NCBI RefSeq assembly: GCF_002117915.1 | Contig: NZ_BDJB01000001.1 | Span: 209,183-273,182 of the forward strand | Reading direction: 5' to 3' | Origin: Sphingomonas sp. TZW2008 | GTDB lineage: Bacteria > Pseudomonadota > Alphaproteobacteria > Sphingomonadales > Sphingomonadaceae | DNA length: 64,000 nucleotides | Shown: positions 26,911 through 36,117 of the stretch, piece after piece | How positions within the stretch are numbered: position 1 is the stretch's first letter | Layout: each line of letters starts with the position of its first letter | The notes under the pieces: generated by a model | Database searches by the model: none | What the model was told of the DNA's origin: nothing | Seen by the model: only the letters and a program-made list of their open reading frames with translations | Program-made: the position numbers and the translations under genes

Positions 26911-28578
26911 CTAGTGCGTGCCCGTGCCGCGCACTGCCGACAGCGTGGTGCCGGCGGTGATCTGCTCGACGTCGGTCTTGACGTGCAGCAGGCGCACGCC
27001 GCGTCGCTCCATGGCGCGGGCGAGCGCAGGGGCAAAATCTGCGGTCGTCGTCACCGTTTCACTCCACGCGCCATAGGCCTTGGCGAGCAGCGCGAAATCG
27101 GGGTTGGCGAGGCGCGTCGCGGAGGGGCGATCGGGGAACTCGCGCTCCTGGTGCATGCGGATCGTGCCGAAGGTGCCGTTGTCGACGACGACGACGAGCA
27201 TGTCGCAGCCGTGCTGGATCGCGGTGGCGAGCTCCTGCCCGTTCATCAAGAAATCGCCGTCGCCGGCGACCGCGACGACCATCCGGCCGGGGCGGCGCAG
27301 CGCGGCTGCGACGGCGGCGGGGACGCCATAGCCCATCGCGCCCGCGGTCGGCGCGAGTTGCGTGCCCGGGCCCGCGTACGGCCAGTAGCGATGCCACCAG
27401 CCAGAGAAATTGCCCGCGCCGTTGCAGATGATCGTATCCGCAGGGAGCGCGGCGCGCATCGTGCCGACGCATGGCCCGAGATCCATGGCGACGCCGTCGC
27501 GCGCGGCGGGGGTCGACCAGGCGCGATAGGCGTCGTGCGCGTCGAGCTCGTGCGGGTGCGCCGGACCGTCGATAAGCGCCAGCGCCTCGGCGAACTCGGC
27601 CATCGTCGCGCAGATCGCAAGATCGGTACGGTACGTCATGCCGAGCTCGGTCGCGTCGGGGTGGACGTGGACGAGCCGCTGGCCGGGATGATCGGGAGTG
27701 ATCAGCGTATAGCCGTCGGTCGTCGCCTCGCCGAGCCGTGCGCCGATCACCAGCAGCAGGTCCGCCGCCTTCACCCGCGCGACGAGCGCCGGATTGGGGC
27801 CGTAGCCGAGGTTGCCGGCATAGGCGGGGCAATCGTTGGGCACGGCATCTTGGCGGCGAAAGGCGGCGACGAGCGGTACGCGCGCGCGATCGGCCCAGGC
27901 GGCGACGTCCTGCCCCGCCGCGCTGTCCCACCCCGCGCCCCCAACGATCGCGACCGGACGCTCGGCGGTGGCGAGGAGATCGGCGAGCTGCTCCATCGCG
28001 TCCGGGTCGGGCGCCTGGCCGACGCGCTCGACGCGCGGGCGATCGATCGCCTCGACGCGGTCGAGCAGCATGTCCTCTGGCAACGCGAGGACGACGGGGC
28101 CGGGGCGCCCGTTCATCGCCACGGCATAGGCGCGCGCGACATATTCGGGAATGCGGCGCGCGTCGTCGATCCGCGCGGTCCATTTGGCGACCGCGCCGAA
28201 CATCGCCTCGAAATTGATCTCCTGGAACGCCTCACGGTCACGCGTGCCGCGATCGACGTCACCGACGAACAGGATCATCGGCTGCGAATCCTGCCTGGCG
28301 ACGTGGACGCCGATCGACGCGTTGGTGGCGCCCGGCCCACGCGTGACGAAGGCGATGCCGGGGCGGTGCGTCAGCGCGCCGTCCGCGCACGCCATGAACG
28401 CGACTCCGCCCTCCTGCCGACAGGTCACGACGTCGATCGCGGGCGTATCGACCAGCGCGTCGAGCACCGCGAGGAAGCTTTCGCCAGGCACGGTGAAGAT
28501 CCGGTCGCAGCCCTGGCGCACGAGCTGATCGACGAGGATGCGGCCGCCGGTGCGGGCCGATGGAGGGTTCGTCATCAC
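26911..28578 (-). CDS. Thiamine-diphosphate-dependent enzyme (acetolactate synthase large-subunit-like)
   Basis: A 555-residue three-domain ThDP enzyme. The activating glutamate is Glu56 in RQEGGVAFMA. A central domain follows (RPVAIVGGAGW), and the C-terminal ThDP-binding motif is GDGDFLMNGQELATA through VVDNGTFGT. It resembles the biosynthetic acetolactate synthase superfamily but no small regulatory subunit (ilvH) is nearby and the ilv context is absent. It may therefore be a catabolic synthase, a decarboxylase or a carboligase; the sequence does not decide. The stop lies 7 bases from the stop of the DUF177 gene, so the two genes converge. It is divergent from the SMP-30 lactonase gene. 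Confidence 0.85.
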   Translation of the reverse strand: MMTNPPSARTGGRILVDQLVRQGCDRIFTVPGESFLAVLDALVDTPAIDVVTCRQEGGVAFMACADGALTHRPGIAFVTRGPGATNASIGVHVARQDSQPMILFVGDVDRGTRDREAFQEINFEAMFGAVAKWTARIDDARRIPEYVARAYAVAMNGRPGPVVLALPEDMLLDRVEAIDRPRVERVGQAPDPDAMEQLADLLATAERPVAIVGGAGWDSAAGQDVAAWADRARVPLVAAFRRQDAVPNDCPAYAGNLGYGPNPALVARVKAADLLLVIGARLGEATTDGYTLITPDHPGQRLVHVHPDATELGMTYRTDLAICATMAEFAEALALIDGPAHPHELDAHDAYRAWSTPAARDGVAMDLGPCVGTMRAALPADTIICNGAGNFSGWWHRYWPYAGPGTQLAPTAGAMGYGVPAAVAAALRRPGRMVVAVAGDGDFLMNGQELATAIQHGCDMLVVVVDNGTFGTIRMHQEREFPDRPSATRLANPDFALLAKAYGAWSETVTTTADFAPALARAMERRGVRLLHVKTDVEQITAGTTLSAVRGTGTH

Positions 28579-28723
28579 CCTACCCTAGCCCCGCGGGGCA
28601 GGGGCCGCCACTCGTTATGGTCGCCGATCTGAGCGGCAAGGCGGCCGGGCAGCGCGGCGATCACGGCTTGCTAAGTCGTCCGCCTTAGCCGATCGTCCGC
28701 CGCAAAGAATGGAGAGGATCACC

Positions 28724-29644
28724 ATGGCGGATTTCGAACTCGTCACCGACGGCCTGCGCTTTCCCGAAGGGCCGGTGATGATGCCCGACGGCAGCATCGC
28801 GCTGGTCGAGATCGAGCCGGGGCGGATCACGCGCGTCCACCCCGACGGTCGCAAGGAGACGATCGCGGAGCCGGGCGGCGGGCCGAACGGCCTCGCGCTC
28901 GGGCCCGACGGCATGCTCTACTGCTGCAACAACGGCGGGTTCGACTGGCACGAGAACAACGGCATGCTCGCGCCCGGCGGGATCGCGAGCGATTATTCGG
29001 GCGGGCGGATCGAGCGGATCGATCCCGCGACGGGTACGGTCGAGGTGCTGTACAAGTCGGGCGATCACGGCTGCGTGCTGCGCGGGCCGAACGATCTGGT
29101 GTTCGACACGCACGGCGGCTTCTGGTTCACCGATCACGGCAAGATGGACCACAAGAAGCGCGTCCACGACGTCGTCGGCATCTTTTATGCCAAGGCGGAC
29201 GGCAGCCATATCGAGGAAGTCGTCTTCCCGTCGAACAATCCCAATGGCTGCGGCCTCTCGCCCGACGGGAAATGGCTCTACGCCGCCGAGACCTACACCT
29301 GCCGGCTGATGAAGTTCGCCGTGACCGCGCCGGGCAAGGTGGATGCGACGGCCGGCGTCGGCGGGCCGGGCATTCCCGTCTATCGCCCGGCGGGGTGGAA
29401 GTTCTTCGATTCGCTCGCGGTCGAGGCGTCGGGCAACGTGTGCGTCGCGACGATCGGCGAGAGCGGGATCAGCGTGATCTCGCCCGACGGCGAGTTGGTC
29501 GAGTTCGTGCAGACCGACGACGTGTTCACGACCAACATCTGCTTCGGAGGAGCAGACATGCAGGACGCGTACCTGACGCTGTCGGGCACCGGGCGGCTGG
29601 TGAAGACGCGCTGGAACCGGCCGGGGCTGAAACTGGAATATTGA
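28724..29644 (+). CDS. SMP-30/gluconolactonase family protein
   Basis: A 306-residue six-bladed beta-propeller of the SMP-30/LRE family, members of which hydrolyse sugar lactones using a divalent metal. Conserved features include the opening GLRFPEGPVMMPDG with the metal-binding glutamate, GGGPNGLALGPDG, GPNDLVFDTHGGFWFTDHG and NNPNGCGLSPDGKWLYAAET. There is no signal peptide, so it is cytoplasmic. The start is placed at MADFELVTDG because GGAGAGG precedes that ATG; the upstream in-frame ATG (28709) contains this site. Substrate unknown. Confidence 0.88.
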   Translation: MADFELVTDGLRFPEGPVMMPDGSIALVEIEPGRITRVHPDGRKETIAEPGGGPNGLALGPDGMLYCCNNGGFDWHENNGMLAPGGIASDYSGGRIERIDPATGTVEVLYKSGDHGCVLRGPNDLVFDTHGGFWFTDHGKMDHKKRVHDVVGIFYAKADGSHIEEVVFPSNNPNGCGLSPDGKWLYAAETYTCRLMKFAVTAPGKVDATAGVGGPGIPVYRPAGWKFFDSLAVEASGNVCVATIGESGISVISPDGELVEFVQTDDVFTTNICFGGADMQDAYLTLSGTGRLVKTRWNRPGLKLEY

Positions 29645-29702
29645 ACCACTGGCGGGTGCGCCCCGGTTGCGCTAGCGGCCGGGCGACACGGGGGAGATTG
29701 TT

Positions 29703-31211
29703 ATGGCGATCCGGGGCACGCGCCGGGCCAATCGGCTGGACGGAACGGACGATCGTGACGAGCTGATCGGCGACTGGGGCAACGACCGATTGTTCGGCAA
29801 CGGCGGCGACGACCTGCTTATCGGCGACCTCAACGGCGACACGTCCGACCGCGCGGCGGGCAACGACCAGCTGTTCGGCGGCGACGGCAACGACGTGCTG
29901 ATCGGCGGCCGCGGCGACGATCTGCTGGTGGGCGGCAACGGCAACGACACGCTCGTCGGCGGCTATGCCGAAGGCTATTTCAGCGAGGATCCGGCGAGCG
30001 GCCCGGCGATCGTCTATGGCAGCGCGGTGCCCGCGGGCAACGACAGCTACAACGGCGGCGCGGGGATCGACACCGCGATCCTACAGTATCGCGGCGACGG
30101 CGCGATCACGCTCGACATGTCGGTGACGAACCGCGCGGCGACGATCCGGCGCGACGGCGTCGACGCGGGCTCGATCGTCAACGTCGAGGCGCTGGTATTC
30201 CTGGGCGGCGACGGCAATGATCGCGTCACTGCGGCGCGTGTCTCGGCGCCGTTTCTGATCGATACGCTCGACGGCGGGGCGGGCGACGACGTGCTCGACG
30301 GCGGCGGCGGCATCGACCTGCTGATCGGCGGCGCCGGCAACGATACGTTGATCGGCGGCGGCGAGGACATCGCCTCCTACGAGGATCGCGGGCTGGCGAG
30401 CGACGACATGGCGGGCGTCACGGTCGACCTGCGGCTAAACCGCCAAGCACAGGATACCGTCGGATCGGGGATCGACACGCTGATCGGCATCCGCGGCCTG
30501 TACGGCAGCGGCGGATCGGACGTGCTGATCGGCAACGGCAGCGCGAACGAGATCATCGACCGGCTGAGCGGCGACGACCGGATCGAGGGCGGCGCGGGTA
30601 ACGACAGCCTGCGGATCGACCGCTTCCTGGGCACGCGCGCCACGACGACGACGATCGACGGCGGCGTTGGCAACGATGCGCTCGACTTCGCGTCCAACCG
30701 CAACGCGGCGCATTCGGTGACGCTGATCGGCGGGACCGGCGACGACACGATTGCGGTCGAGGGCGCGGCGCGCGCGGTGATCGACGCGGGCTACGGCGTC
30801 GATCGCGTCGCGGTGGATACGTCGGCGGGCCTGTATCAGGTGACGCTGGGCGGCGGGGCCGACACGCTGATCCTGCGCGAGGCGGCGGACGCGACGCTGC
30901 GCGAGCGCGAGGTGCGTGTCACCGATTTTGCGACTGGCGACGCGGGCGACAAGGTCGACTTGCGCGATTGGCTGTCGACCGCGGCGGTCGGCTACGTCTC
31001 GGGCGACGATCCGTTCGGCGAGTATCTGAAGCTCGGCCGCCGCGGTGACGACGTCGTGCTGCTCGCTGACCGCGACGGTGCCGGCGACGCCTATGTCTTC
31101 AATACGCTGGTGATCTTCGAGGACACGCGGCTGCAGCGGTTCACCGACGCCAATTTCATCCTGCCCTCCGCCGCCTCGGCGATGGACACATTTGTATCGG
31201 ATTTTGCCTGA
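29703..31211 (+). CDS. RTX-type calcium-binding repeat protein (hemolysin-type nonapeptides)
   Basis: A 502-residue acidic protein made largely of glycine-aspartate RTX nonapeptides, for example GNGGDDLLIGD, GGDGNDVLIGG, GGNGNDTLVGG and GGAGNDTLIGG. They are concentrated at residues ~20-85 and ~185-220, with further copies to ~350. These form calcium-loaded beta-rolls outside the cell. There is no N-terminal signal peptide, as expected for a type I secreted protein with a C-terminal signal, and the C-terminus (TFVSDFA) fits loosely. No enzymatic domain is recognised. No type I secretion genes lie nearby, so an exporter would have to be encoded elsewhere. The ribosome-binding site is GGGGAGA. 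Confidence 0.87.
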   Translation: MAIRGTRRANRLDGTDDRDELIGDWGNDRLFGNGGDDLLIGDLNGDTSDRAAGNDQLFGGDGNDVLIGGRGDDLLVGGNGNDTLVGGYAEGYFSEDPASGPAIVYGSAVPAGNDSYNGGAGIDTAILQYRGDGAITLDMSVTNRAATIRRDGVDAGSIVNVEALVFLGGDGNDRVTAARVSAPFLIDTLDGGAGDDVLDGGGGIDLLIGGAGNDTLIGGGEDIASYEDRGLASDDMAGVTVDLRLNRQAQDTVGSGIDTLIGIRGLYGSGGSDVLIGNGSANEIIDRLSGDDRIEGGAGNDSLRIDRFLGTRATTTTIDGGVGNDALDFASNRNAAHSVTLIGGTGDDTIAVEGAARAVIDAGYGVDRVAVDTSAGLYQVTLGGGADTLILREAADATLREREVRVTDFATGDAGDKVDLRDWLSTAAVGYVSGDDPFGEYLKLGRRGDDVVLLADRDGAGDAYVFNTLVIFEDTRLQRFTDANFILPSAASAMDTFVSDFA

Positions 31212-31214
31212 CCC

Positions 31215-31865
31215 ATGCGTGATACCGCTATTTTCGATTTCGGCGGGGTCGTCACCTCGTCGCCGTTCGAGGCGTTCAACCGGCTCGAGCGCGAGCGCGG
31301 GCTGCCGCACGATCTGATCCGGCGGATCAACGCCACCGATCCCGACGACAATGCCTGGGCGCTGTTCGAGCGCGCTGAGATCGATGCGCGCGGGTTCGAC
31401 GCGAAGTTCGCCGCCGAGGCCGAGGCGCTGGGGCACGAGTTGCGCGGCGAGGACGTTCTGGCGCTGCTGTCGGGCGATATCCGGCCGCGGATGGTGCATG
31501 CGCTCGATTGGCTGAAGACGAACGGCTATAAGCTCGGCTGCATCACCAACAACGTGCCGGCGGGCGAGGGTGCGGGCATGTCGCGCAGCGCGGAGAAGGC
31601 GGCCAAGGTCGCCGAGGTGCTCGCGCGGTTCGACCATGTCGTCGAATCGAGCAAGGTCGGCATCCGCAAGCCCGACCCCAAGATCTACCAGATGATGCTC
31701 GATCATCTCGGCAAGCCGGCAGCGAGCTGCGTCTACCTCGACGACCTCGGCATCAACTGCAAGCCGGCGGCGACGCTGGGGATGCGCGCGATCAAGGTGA
31801 CGGGCGAGGCGCAGGCGCTCGACGATCTCGCCGACGCGCTGGGCGTCGAGCGCGGGCTTTTCTGA
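31215..31865 (+). CDS. HAD-like hydrolase (subfamily IA, epoxide-hydrolase N-domain-like)
   Basis: A 216-residue HAD-superfamily hydrolase. The nucleophile is Asp8 in FDFGGVV; the residue two positions on, usually an acid/base aspartate in phosphatases, is glycine, as in some non-phosphatase HAD enzymes. Motif II is in LGCITNN, motif III lysine in KVGIRKPDPKIY, and motif IV is VYLDDLGIN. The helical cap follows motif I. The substrate is unknown and the missing second aspartate leaves phosphatase activity in doubt. It starts 3 bases after the RTX gene and is probably co-transcribed. Confidence 0.85.
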   Translation: MRDTAIFDFGGVVTSSPFEAFNRLERERGLPHDLIRRINATDPDDNAWALFERAEIDARGFDAKFAAEAEALGHELRGEDVLALLSGDIRPRMVHALDWLKTNGYKLGCITNNVPAGEGAGMSRSAEKAAKVAEVLARFDHVVESSKVGIRKPDPKIYQMMLDHLGKPAASCVYLDDLGINCKPAATLGMRAIKVTGEAQALDDLADALGVERGLF

Positions 31866-31868
31866 CGA

Positions 31869-32204
31869 TCAGGCGTGACGGCCGAGGAGGACGCGGCGCA
31901 TGTCGCCGCGTACCTCCGCGGTAAGGTAGAAGAGATAGGGCAGCAGAAAGCCCGCACCGCCGAGCAGCGCGACCGGCGCGAGCAACAACCCGCGCGCGCT
32001 GAAACGCTCGCGCCAGGCGGTCCACGTCGCCGAGAGGATCAGGAAGCACAGGAAGTCGAGGTTGAACTGGCCGGGCCACGCCAAGCGCGCCATGTCGCCG
32101 AAGAAGATCGGCACGAGGTTGAGGCCATGGCGCGCGATGACGAGCGCGGTATAGCCGACAAGAACCACCCAGAGCGCCGCGAGCAGCGCGCGAAACGATG
32201 CCAT
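31869..32204 (-). CDS. Small three-helix membrane protein, DUF2834-like
   Basis: A 111-residue inner-membrane protein with three predicted helices. The order and motifs (HGLNLVPIFFGDM, FNLDFLCFLILSATW, then a glycine-rich third helix ending LPYLFYL) resemble the uncharacterised DUF2834 family. The stop lies 3 bases from the stop of the HAD gene; the two genes converge. Upstream is the region with the long hairpin shared with scoA. Function unknown. Confidence 0.65.
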   Translation of the reverse strand: MASFRALLAALWVVLVGYTALVIARHGLNLVPIFFGDMARLAWPGQFNLDFLCFLILSATWTAWRERFSARGLLLAPVALLGGAGFLLPYLFYLTAEVRGDMRRVLLGRHA

Positions 32205-32266
32205 CTTCCTACCTCTCCGATGGTCCGGCCGACCGACCGGATCGCGGTATGATGGTAGCAGCCGAT

Positions 32267-32316
32267 GACGGCATCAAGCAAAGTTGAACACTGGTTCACC
32301 TTTGCTTGATGCCGTC
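32267..32316. promoter_or_regulatory. 50-nt near-perfect inverted repeat between divergent genes
   Basis: The arms GACGGCATCAAGCAAAG (32267-32283) and CTTTGCTTGATGCCGTC (32300-32316) are perfect 17-base complements. After one mismatch the pairing continues with TGAAC and GTTCA around a 4-base loop ACTG, giving 22 of 23 pairs. It sits in the divergent intergenic region, 50 bases before scoA and 60 before the DUF2834-like gene. It could be an operator for a dimeric regulator, an RNA hairpin in a leader, or a small repeat element; the sequence does not decide. Confidence 0.7.
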
Positions 32317-32368
32317 AGCGCGAGCGGCTAATCGCGGGCTCCGGACGACAGCGAGAGGCAGCGCGGCA

Positions 32369-33115
32369 ATGAACAAGCTCTATCCCGATGCGGCGGCGGC
32401 GCTCGACGGGCTGCTGCACGACGGGATGACGATCTGCGCCGGGGGCTTCGGCCTGTGCGGCATCCCCGAGCGGCTGATCGACGCGATCCAGGCGGCGGGC
32501 ACGAAGGATCTGACGATCGCGAGCAACAACGCGGGAATCGACGGTGAGGGGCTCGGCAAGCTGCTGCGCACGCGGCAGGTCAAGAAGATGATCTCGAGCT
32601 ACGTCGGCGAGAACAAGGAGTTCGAGCGCCAGTATCTATCGGGCGAGCTCGAAGTGGAATTCTGCCCGCAGGGGACGCTGGCCGAGCGCTGCCGCGCCGG
32701 CGGGGCGGGCATCCCGGGCTTCTACACCAAAACGGGCGTCGGCACGCTGGTGGCTGAGGGCAAGGAAGTGAAGAGCTTCGACGGCGAGGATTACATTCTC
32801 GAGCGCGGCATCCGCGCCGACATCAGCATCATCAAGGGCTGGAAGGCGGACGAGAGCGGCAACCTCGTGTTCCGCAAGACGGCGCGCAACTTCAACCAGC
32901 CGATGGCGACCGCGGGGCGGATCTGCATCGCCGAGGTCGAAGAGGTGGTGCCGGTCGGCAGCCTGGATCCCGATCACATCCATTTGCCCGGCATCTACGT
33001 GAAGCGCATGATCATCGGCGCCCCGTACGACAAGAAGATCGAGTTCCGCCTGACGCGGCCGCGCCCGACGGACGGCGCGGGAGTGGCGGGCGAGGGAGCG
33101 GCGGCGGCAGCGTGA
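32369..33115 (+). CDS. scoA: 3-oxoacid CoA-transferase subunit A
   Basis: A 248-residue alpha subunit of succinyl-CoA:3-ketoacid CoA-transferase, which moves CoA between succinate and acetoacetate and so links ketone-body or polyhydroxybutyrate breakdown to central metabolism. Family motifs: ICAGGFGLCGIPERLI with the CoA-binding glycines, SNNAGIDGEGLGKLL, YVGENKEFERQYLSGELEVE and PQGTLAERCRAGGAGIPGF. The start at MNKLYPDA is preferred over an in-frame ATG 21 codons upstream because the family begins here. The C-terminus has an alanine-rich tail. The stop overlaps the next gene's GTG. The B subunit follows after two inserted genes. Confidence 0.94.
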   Translation: MNKLYPDAAAALDGLLHDGMTICAGGFGLCGIPERLIDAIQAAGTKDLTIASNNAGIDGEGLGKLLRTRQVKKMISSYVGENKEFERQYLSGELEVEFCPQGTLAERCRAGGAGIPGFYTKTGVGTLVAEGKEVKSFDGEDYILERGIRADISIIKGWKADESGNLVFRKTARNFNQPMATAGRICIAEVEEVVPVGSLDPDHIHLPGIYVKRMIIGAPYDKKIEFRLTRPRPTDGAGVAGEGAAAAA

Positions 33116-33774
33116 AGCGCGCGATCGCCGCGGTGATGCTGGCGGCGCTGTTGCCGGGCTGCGTCGCGGCGGCCATTCCCGTGGCCGCGGCGGGCGTGAT
33201 CGGCAAGCGCAGGCTCGACGCGCCCAAGCAGCGCAAGGCGAAGCGGCAGTCGGCGGCGGCCGCGCCGGTCGCCACGCCGCTTACGCCGTCGCTCGCAGGG
33301 GAGCGGCTGACGCTGCTGCCGAGCGGGAGCGCGCTGCCGCCGCCCGGCCCGTCGTCCACGGTAGCGACGCCCGCTCCGCAGGCGGGATGGCGCGCGCTGG
33401 TGCGCCATGTCGCGACGGCGATGACGAGCGGCGCGGCGTGTGCCGACGGGACGACCGCGGTGCTGATCGATGCGGCGGTGGCCGGTGCGGCGGCGGGTGA
33501 GCGCGATGCGGGCACGGCATCGATCAACGCGCTGCGCACGATGGGTGCGAGCGTGACGTTCGTCGCGGCCGATCGCACCGCCGCGCGCGCAGAGTTGGCG
33601 AAGGCAGGGATGGTCGAGGCTGATACCGTGATCGCCGCGCCGGCGGACGTCGTGAAGATCGCGCGCAGCGGCTGCGTGGTGGCGAGCGGCGGCGGGCGCC
33701 GCACCGATTATACCGGGCTTGCCTGGTTCGCGCTGCCCCCCGCCGTGCCGGCCGTGGCGAGCAAGGCGCCGTGA
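33112..33774 (+). CDS. Putative lipoprotein with degenerate HAD-like domain
   Basis: A 220-residue protein starting at a GTG that overlaps the scoA stop (GTGA). It has a lipoprotein signal ending LLPGC (Cys about residue 17), then a basic and proline/alanine-rich linker to about residue 90. The C-terminal domain contains [12 protein letters not shown] followed by [29 protein letters not shown], a layout reminiscent of HAD acid phosphatases (class III) but without the DxD nucleophile motif. It would be anchored in the periplasm. I do not recognise a named family. It lies between the two CoA-transferase subunit genes. Confidence 0.7.
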   Translation: MKRAIAAVMLAALLPGCVAAAIPVAAAGVIGKRRLDAPKQRKAKRQSAAAAPVATPLTPSLAGERLTLLPSGSALPPPGPSSTVATPAPQAGWRALVRHVATAMTSGAACADGTTAVLIDAAVAGAAAGERDAGTASINALRTMGASVTFVAADRTAARAELAKAGMVEADTVIAAPADVVKIARSGCVVASGGGRRTDYTGLAWFALPPAVPAVASKAP

Positions 33775-34079
33775 GCACGCCGCGCGCAATCGATATCGCC
33801 GGCGTGATCGGGGCGGACGACGCTTCGGTCGAGGTAGCGCGCATCTGGGTAACCGATCATGCCGGCAGCACGGTGCTGATCGACGCCGGCGTGCTCGAAG
33901 ATCCGCAGGTGTTCGGCCAGCTGATGGCGGACACGATCCGCCACGCCGCCAAGGCCTATGCCGCGGCCTGGTCGATCGACGAAGGCGCGGCGCTGCAGGC
34001 GATCGTCGACGGCGTCGCGGCCGAATTGCGCGACCAGTTCCACACCATCACCCCGTTGCCCGAAGGACGTATCAACTGA
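33771..34079 (+). CDS. DUF5076 protein
   Basis: A 102-residue cytoplasmic protein of the DUF5076 family, with [20 protein letters not shown] and [20 protein letters not shown] as recognisable segments. It starts at GTG 33771, overlapping the previous stop by 4 bases, and its stop overlaps the ATG of scoB by one base. The continuous overlaps from scoA through scoB indicate one tightly coupled operon. Function unknown; its place suggests a link to CoA-transferase or acyl metabolism (inference). Confidence 0.78.
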   Translation: MSTPRAIDIAGVIGADDASVEVARIWVTDHAGSTVLIDAGVLEDPQVFGQLMADTIRHAAKAYAAAWSIDEGAALQAIVDGVAAELRDQFHTITPLPEGRIN

Positions 34080-34741
34080 TGCCCGACACCGCTGCCGCCG
34101 CCACCAAGGGGTGGGACCGCAACCAGATGGCGGCGCGCGCCGCAAAGGAGCTGCGCGACGGCTATTACGTCAATCTCGGCATCGGCATCCCGACGCTGGT
34201 CGCCAACAACATTCCCGAAGGAATGACGGTGACGCTGCAATCGGAAAACGGGATGCTCGGCATCGGGCCGTTCCCGTACGAGGGCGAGGAGGACGCGGAC
34301 CTCATCAACGCGGGCAAGCAGACGATCAGCGAGCTGCCGCAATCGGCCTATTTCGGCAGCGAGCAGAGCTTCGCGATGATCCGCGGCGGGCATATCGACC
34401 TGACCGTGCTGGGTGCGATGGAAGTGGCCGAGAACGGCGACATCGCGAACTGGATGATCCCCGGCAAGATGATCAAGGGCATGGGCGGCGCGATGGACCT
34501 CGTCGCGGGGGTGAAAAAGATTATCGTCGTGATGGAGCATGTGTCGAAGGACGGCAGCCCGAAGTTCATCCCCGCCTGCACGCTGCCGCTGACGGGCAAG
34601 AACGTCGTCGACATGATCGTGACCGATCTCGCCGTGTTCCAGCGCGACGATCACGCGAGCCCGTTCCGGCTGGTCGAGCTGGCGCCGGGGGTCAGCGCCG
34701 AAGAGGTCGCAGCGAAGACGACGGCGCGCTACGTTTCCTGA
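34079..34741 (+). CDS. scoB: 3-oxoacid CoA-transferase subunit B
   Basis: A 220-residue beta subunit of succinyl-CoA:3-ketoacid CoA-transferase. The catalytic glutamate that forms the enzyme-CoA thioester is Glu56 in [11 protein letters not shown]. Other motifs are [19 protein letters not shown] near the N-terminus, [14 protein letters not shown] and [21 protein letters not shown]. The ATG overlaps the stop of the DUF5076 gene. The 3' end overlaps the 3' end of the convergent MFS gene by 13 bases. Confidence 0.95.
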   Translation: MPDTAAAATKGWDRNQMAARAAKELRDGYYVNLGIGIPTLVANNIPEGMTVTLQSENGMLGIGPFPYEGEEDADLINAGKQTISELPQSAYFGSEQSFAMIRGGHIDLTVLGAMEVAENGDIANWMIPGKMIKGMGGAMDLVAGVKKIIVVMEHVSKDGSPKFIPACTLPLTGKNVVDMIVTDLAVFQRDDHASPFRLVELAPGVSAEEVAAKTTARYVS

Positions 34742-35979
34742 CGCGCGGTTTCGGGCATCGCGACGGCGTAGAGCAGTAGGCCCGCGCCCGCGATGCCGGC
34801 AAGGACGAGAAAGGCGGGGGTGTAGCCGCCCCACACGATGATCGCGCCGGCGAGCGTCGTCGACAGCGCGCCGCCGAGCCCCTGGATCGTCGCGGCAATC
34901 CCCTGCGCGGCGTTGAACCGCCCGGTGCCGCGCATGATCGCCGCCACGACGACGGGGAACAGCGCACCGAAGATCCCGGCGCCAATCCCGTCGAGCAGCT
35001 GAATGGTCAGCAGCCAGACCGGGGCGTCAGACAAAGTGTAGAGCACGCCGCGCGCCGCCAGCACGGCGAAGCCCGCGAGCAAGATCGGCTTGTGCCCCAA
35101 GCGATCGGCGTTGCGGCCGACGACGATCGCGACCGGCACCATGACGAGCTGCGCGCCGACGATGCATGCGGCGATCAGCGACGTCGCCTCGCCCCCGCCG
35201 ACCCGCTTGGCGAGCAGCTGGCCGACCGAAGGCAGCATCGCCGCATTAGCGAGGTGGAAGAGGAAGGCGGTGGCGGCGAAGATCGCAAGCTTTGGCGAGC
35301 CGCGTAACGTTTCGGCGACTGTCGCGGGGCGCGCATCGACATCGCTGTCGCAGCCGCGCGCGGTGGCGTGATCGATCGCGGCGGGATCGACGCGCAGGAT
35401 CGCAGCGATGCTGAGTGCGGCGAGCCCGGCCATCAGCCAGAAGACGACGACCGGGCCGAACTTCCACGCGAGCAGACCGGCGAGCGCGGCCGACACGGCG
35501 TTGCCTGCATGGTTGAACGCCTCGTTCCGGCCGACGCGCTTGGCGAACGCCTTGGGACCGACGATGCCGAGCGTGATCGCCGCGATACCCGGCGCGAACA
35601 CGGCGCCCGCGGCGGCGGCGAGCGACTGGCCGATCGTGACGAGCGCGAAGCCGCTGACGAACGGCAGCGACAGCGAGGCGAGCGTGACGATCAGCGCGGC
35701 GGCGACGAGCATCGCGCGTTTGGCATGGATGCGGTCGACGAGGATGCCGGCGGGGGTGGTGGCGAGCAGCCCCGCGATTCCCGCGATTGTCATCACCAGT
35801 CCGGCGGTCGCCTCGTTCCAGCCGTGGCTCGGCCCGCGCACCGCGACGAGGTAAATGGCGAGATACGGACCGAGCCCGTCGCGCACGTCGGCGAGCAGGA
35901 AGTTGAGCGCATCGAGCGGCCGCGCCCGGTCTGGCGCCGGCACTGGCTGGCCGGGTTGAGCGATCGCAACGTCGGCCAT
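34729..35979 (-). CDS. MFS transporter
   Basis: A 416-residue major facilitator with 12 predicted helices and the cytoplasmic loop motif [14 protein letters not shown] between helices 2 and 3, repeated weakly as [11 protein letters not shown] in the second half. There is a short N-terminal cytoplasmic tail. It most resembles drug/sugar MFS permeases without a specific signature. The start at [10 protein letters not shown] is preferred over an upstream in-frame extension of 35 arginine- and serine-rich residues. It is divergent from leuC. Substrate unknown. Confidence 0.87.
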   Translation of the reverse strand: MADVAIAQPGQPVPAPDRARPLDALNFLLADVRDGLGPYLAIYLVAVRGPSHGWNEATAGLVMTIAGIAGLLATTPAGILVDRIHAKRAMLVAAALIVTLASLSLPFVSGFALVTIGQSLAAAAGAVFAPGIAAITLGIVGPKAFAKRVGRNEAFNHAGNAVSAALAGLLAWKFGPVVVFWLMAGLAALSIAAILRVDPAAIDHATARGCDSDVDARPATVAETLRGSPKLAIFAATAFLFHLANAAMLPSVGQLLAKRVGGGEATSLIAACIVGAQLVMVPVAIVVGRNADRLGHKPILLAGFAVLAARGVLYTLSDAPVWLLTIQLLDGIGAGIFGALFPVVVAAIMRGTGRFNAAQGIAATIQGLGGALSTTLAGAIIVWGGYTPAFLVLAGIAGAGLLLYAVAMPETARQET

Positions 35980-36117
35980 GGAGCAACAAACCTTGAAAGG
36001 GGCCGGTGCGGAACGATCGGTCGGACGAACGGGTCCAAGGGAGCGCCGACTTTCTGACACATAGGCGAAACGCCGCCTTCGCATTGCCGCCGATCTCGGT
36101 TAATGCGCTCACCCATC

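Noticed and set aside
26914..28632. A 572-codon plus-strand open frame opposite the ThDP-dependent enzyme gene
   Set aside because: No recognisable motif and biased composition; the minus-strand gene carries the complete ThDP motif set.
29760..30700. Repeated GGCGGC/GGCAACGAC units resembling a repeat array
   Set aside because: They are codons for RTX nonapeptides within one continuous reading frame, not CRISPR repeats or a tandem DNA repeat.
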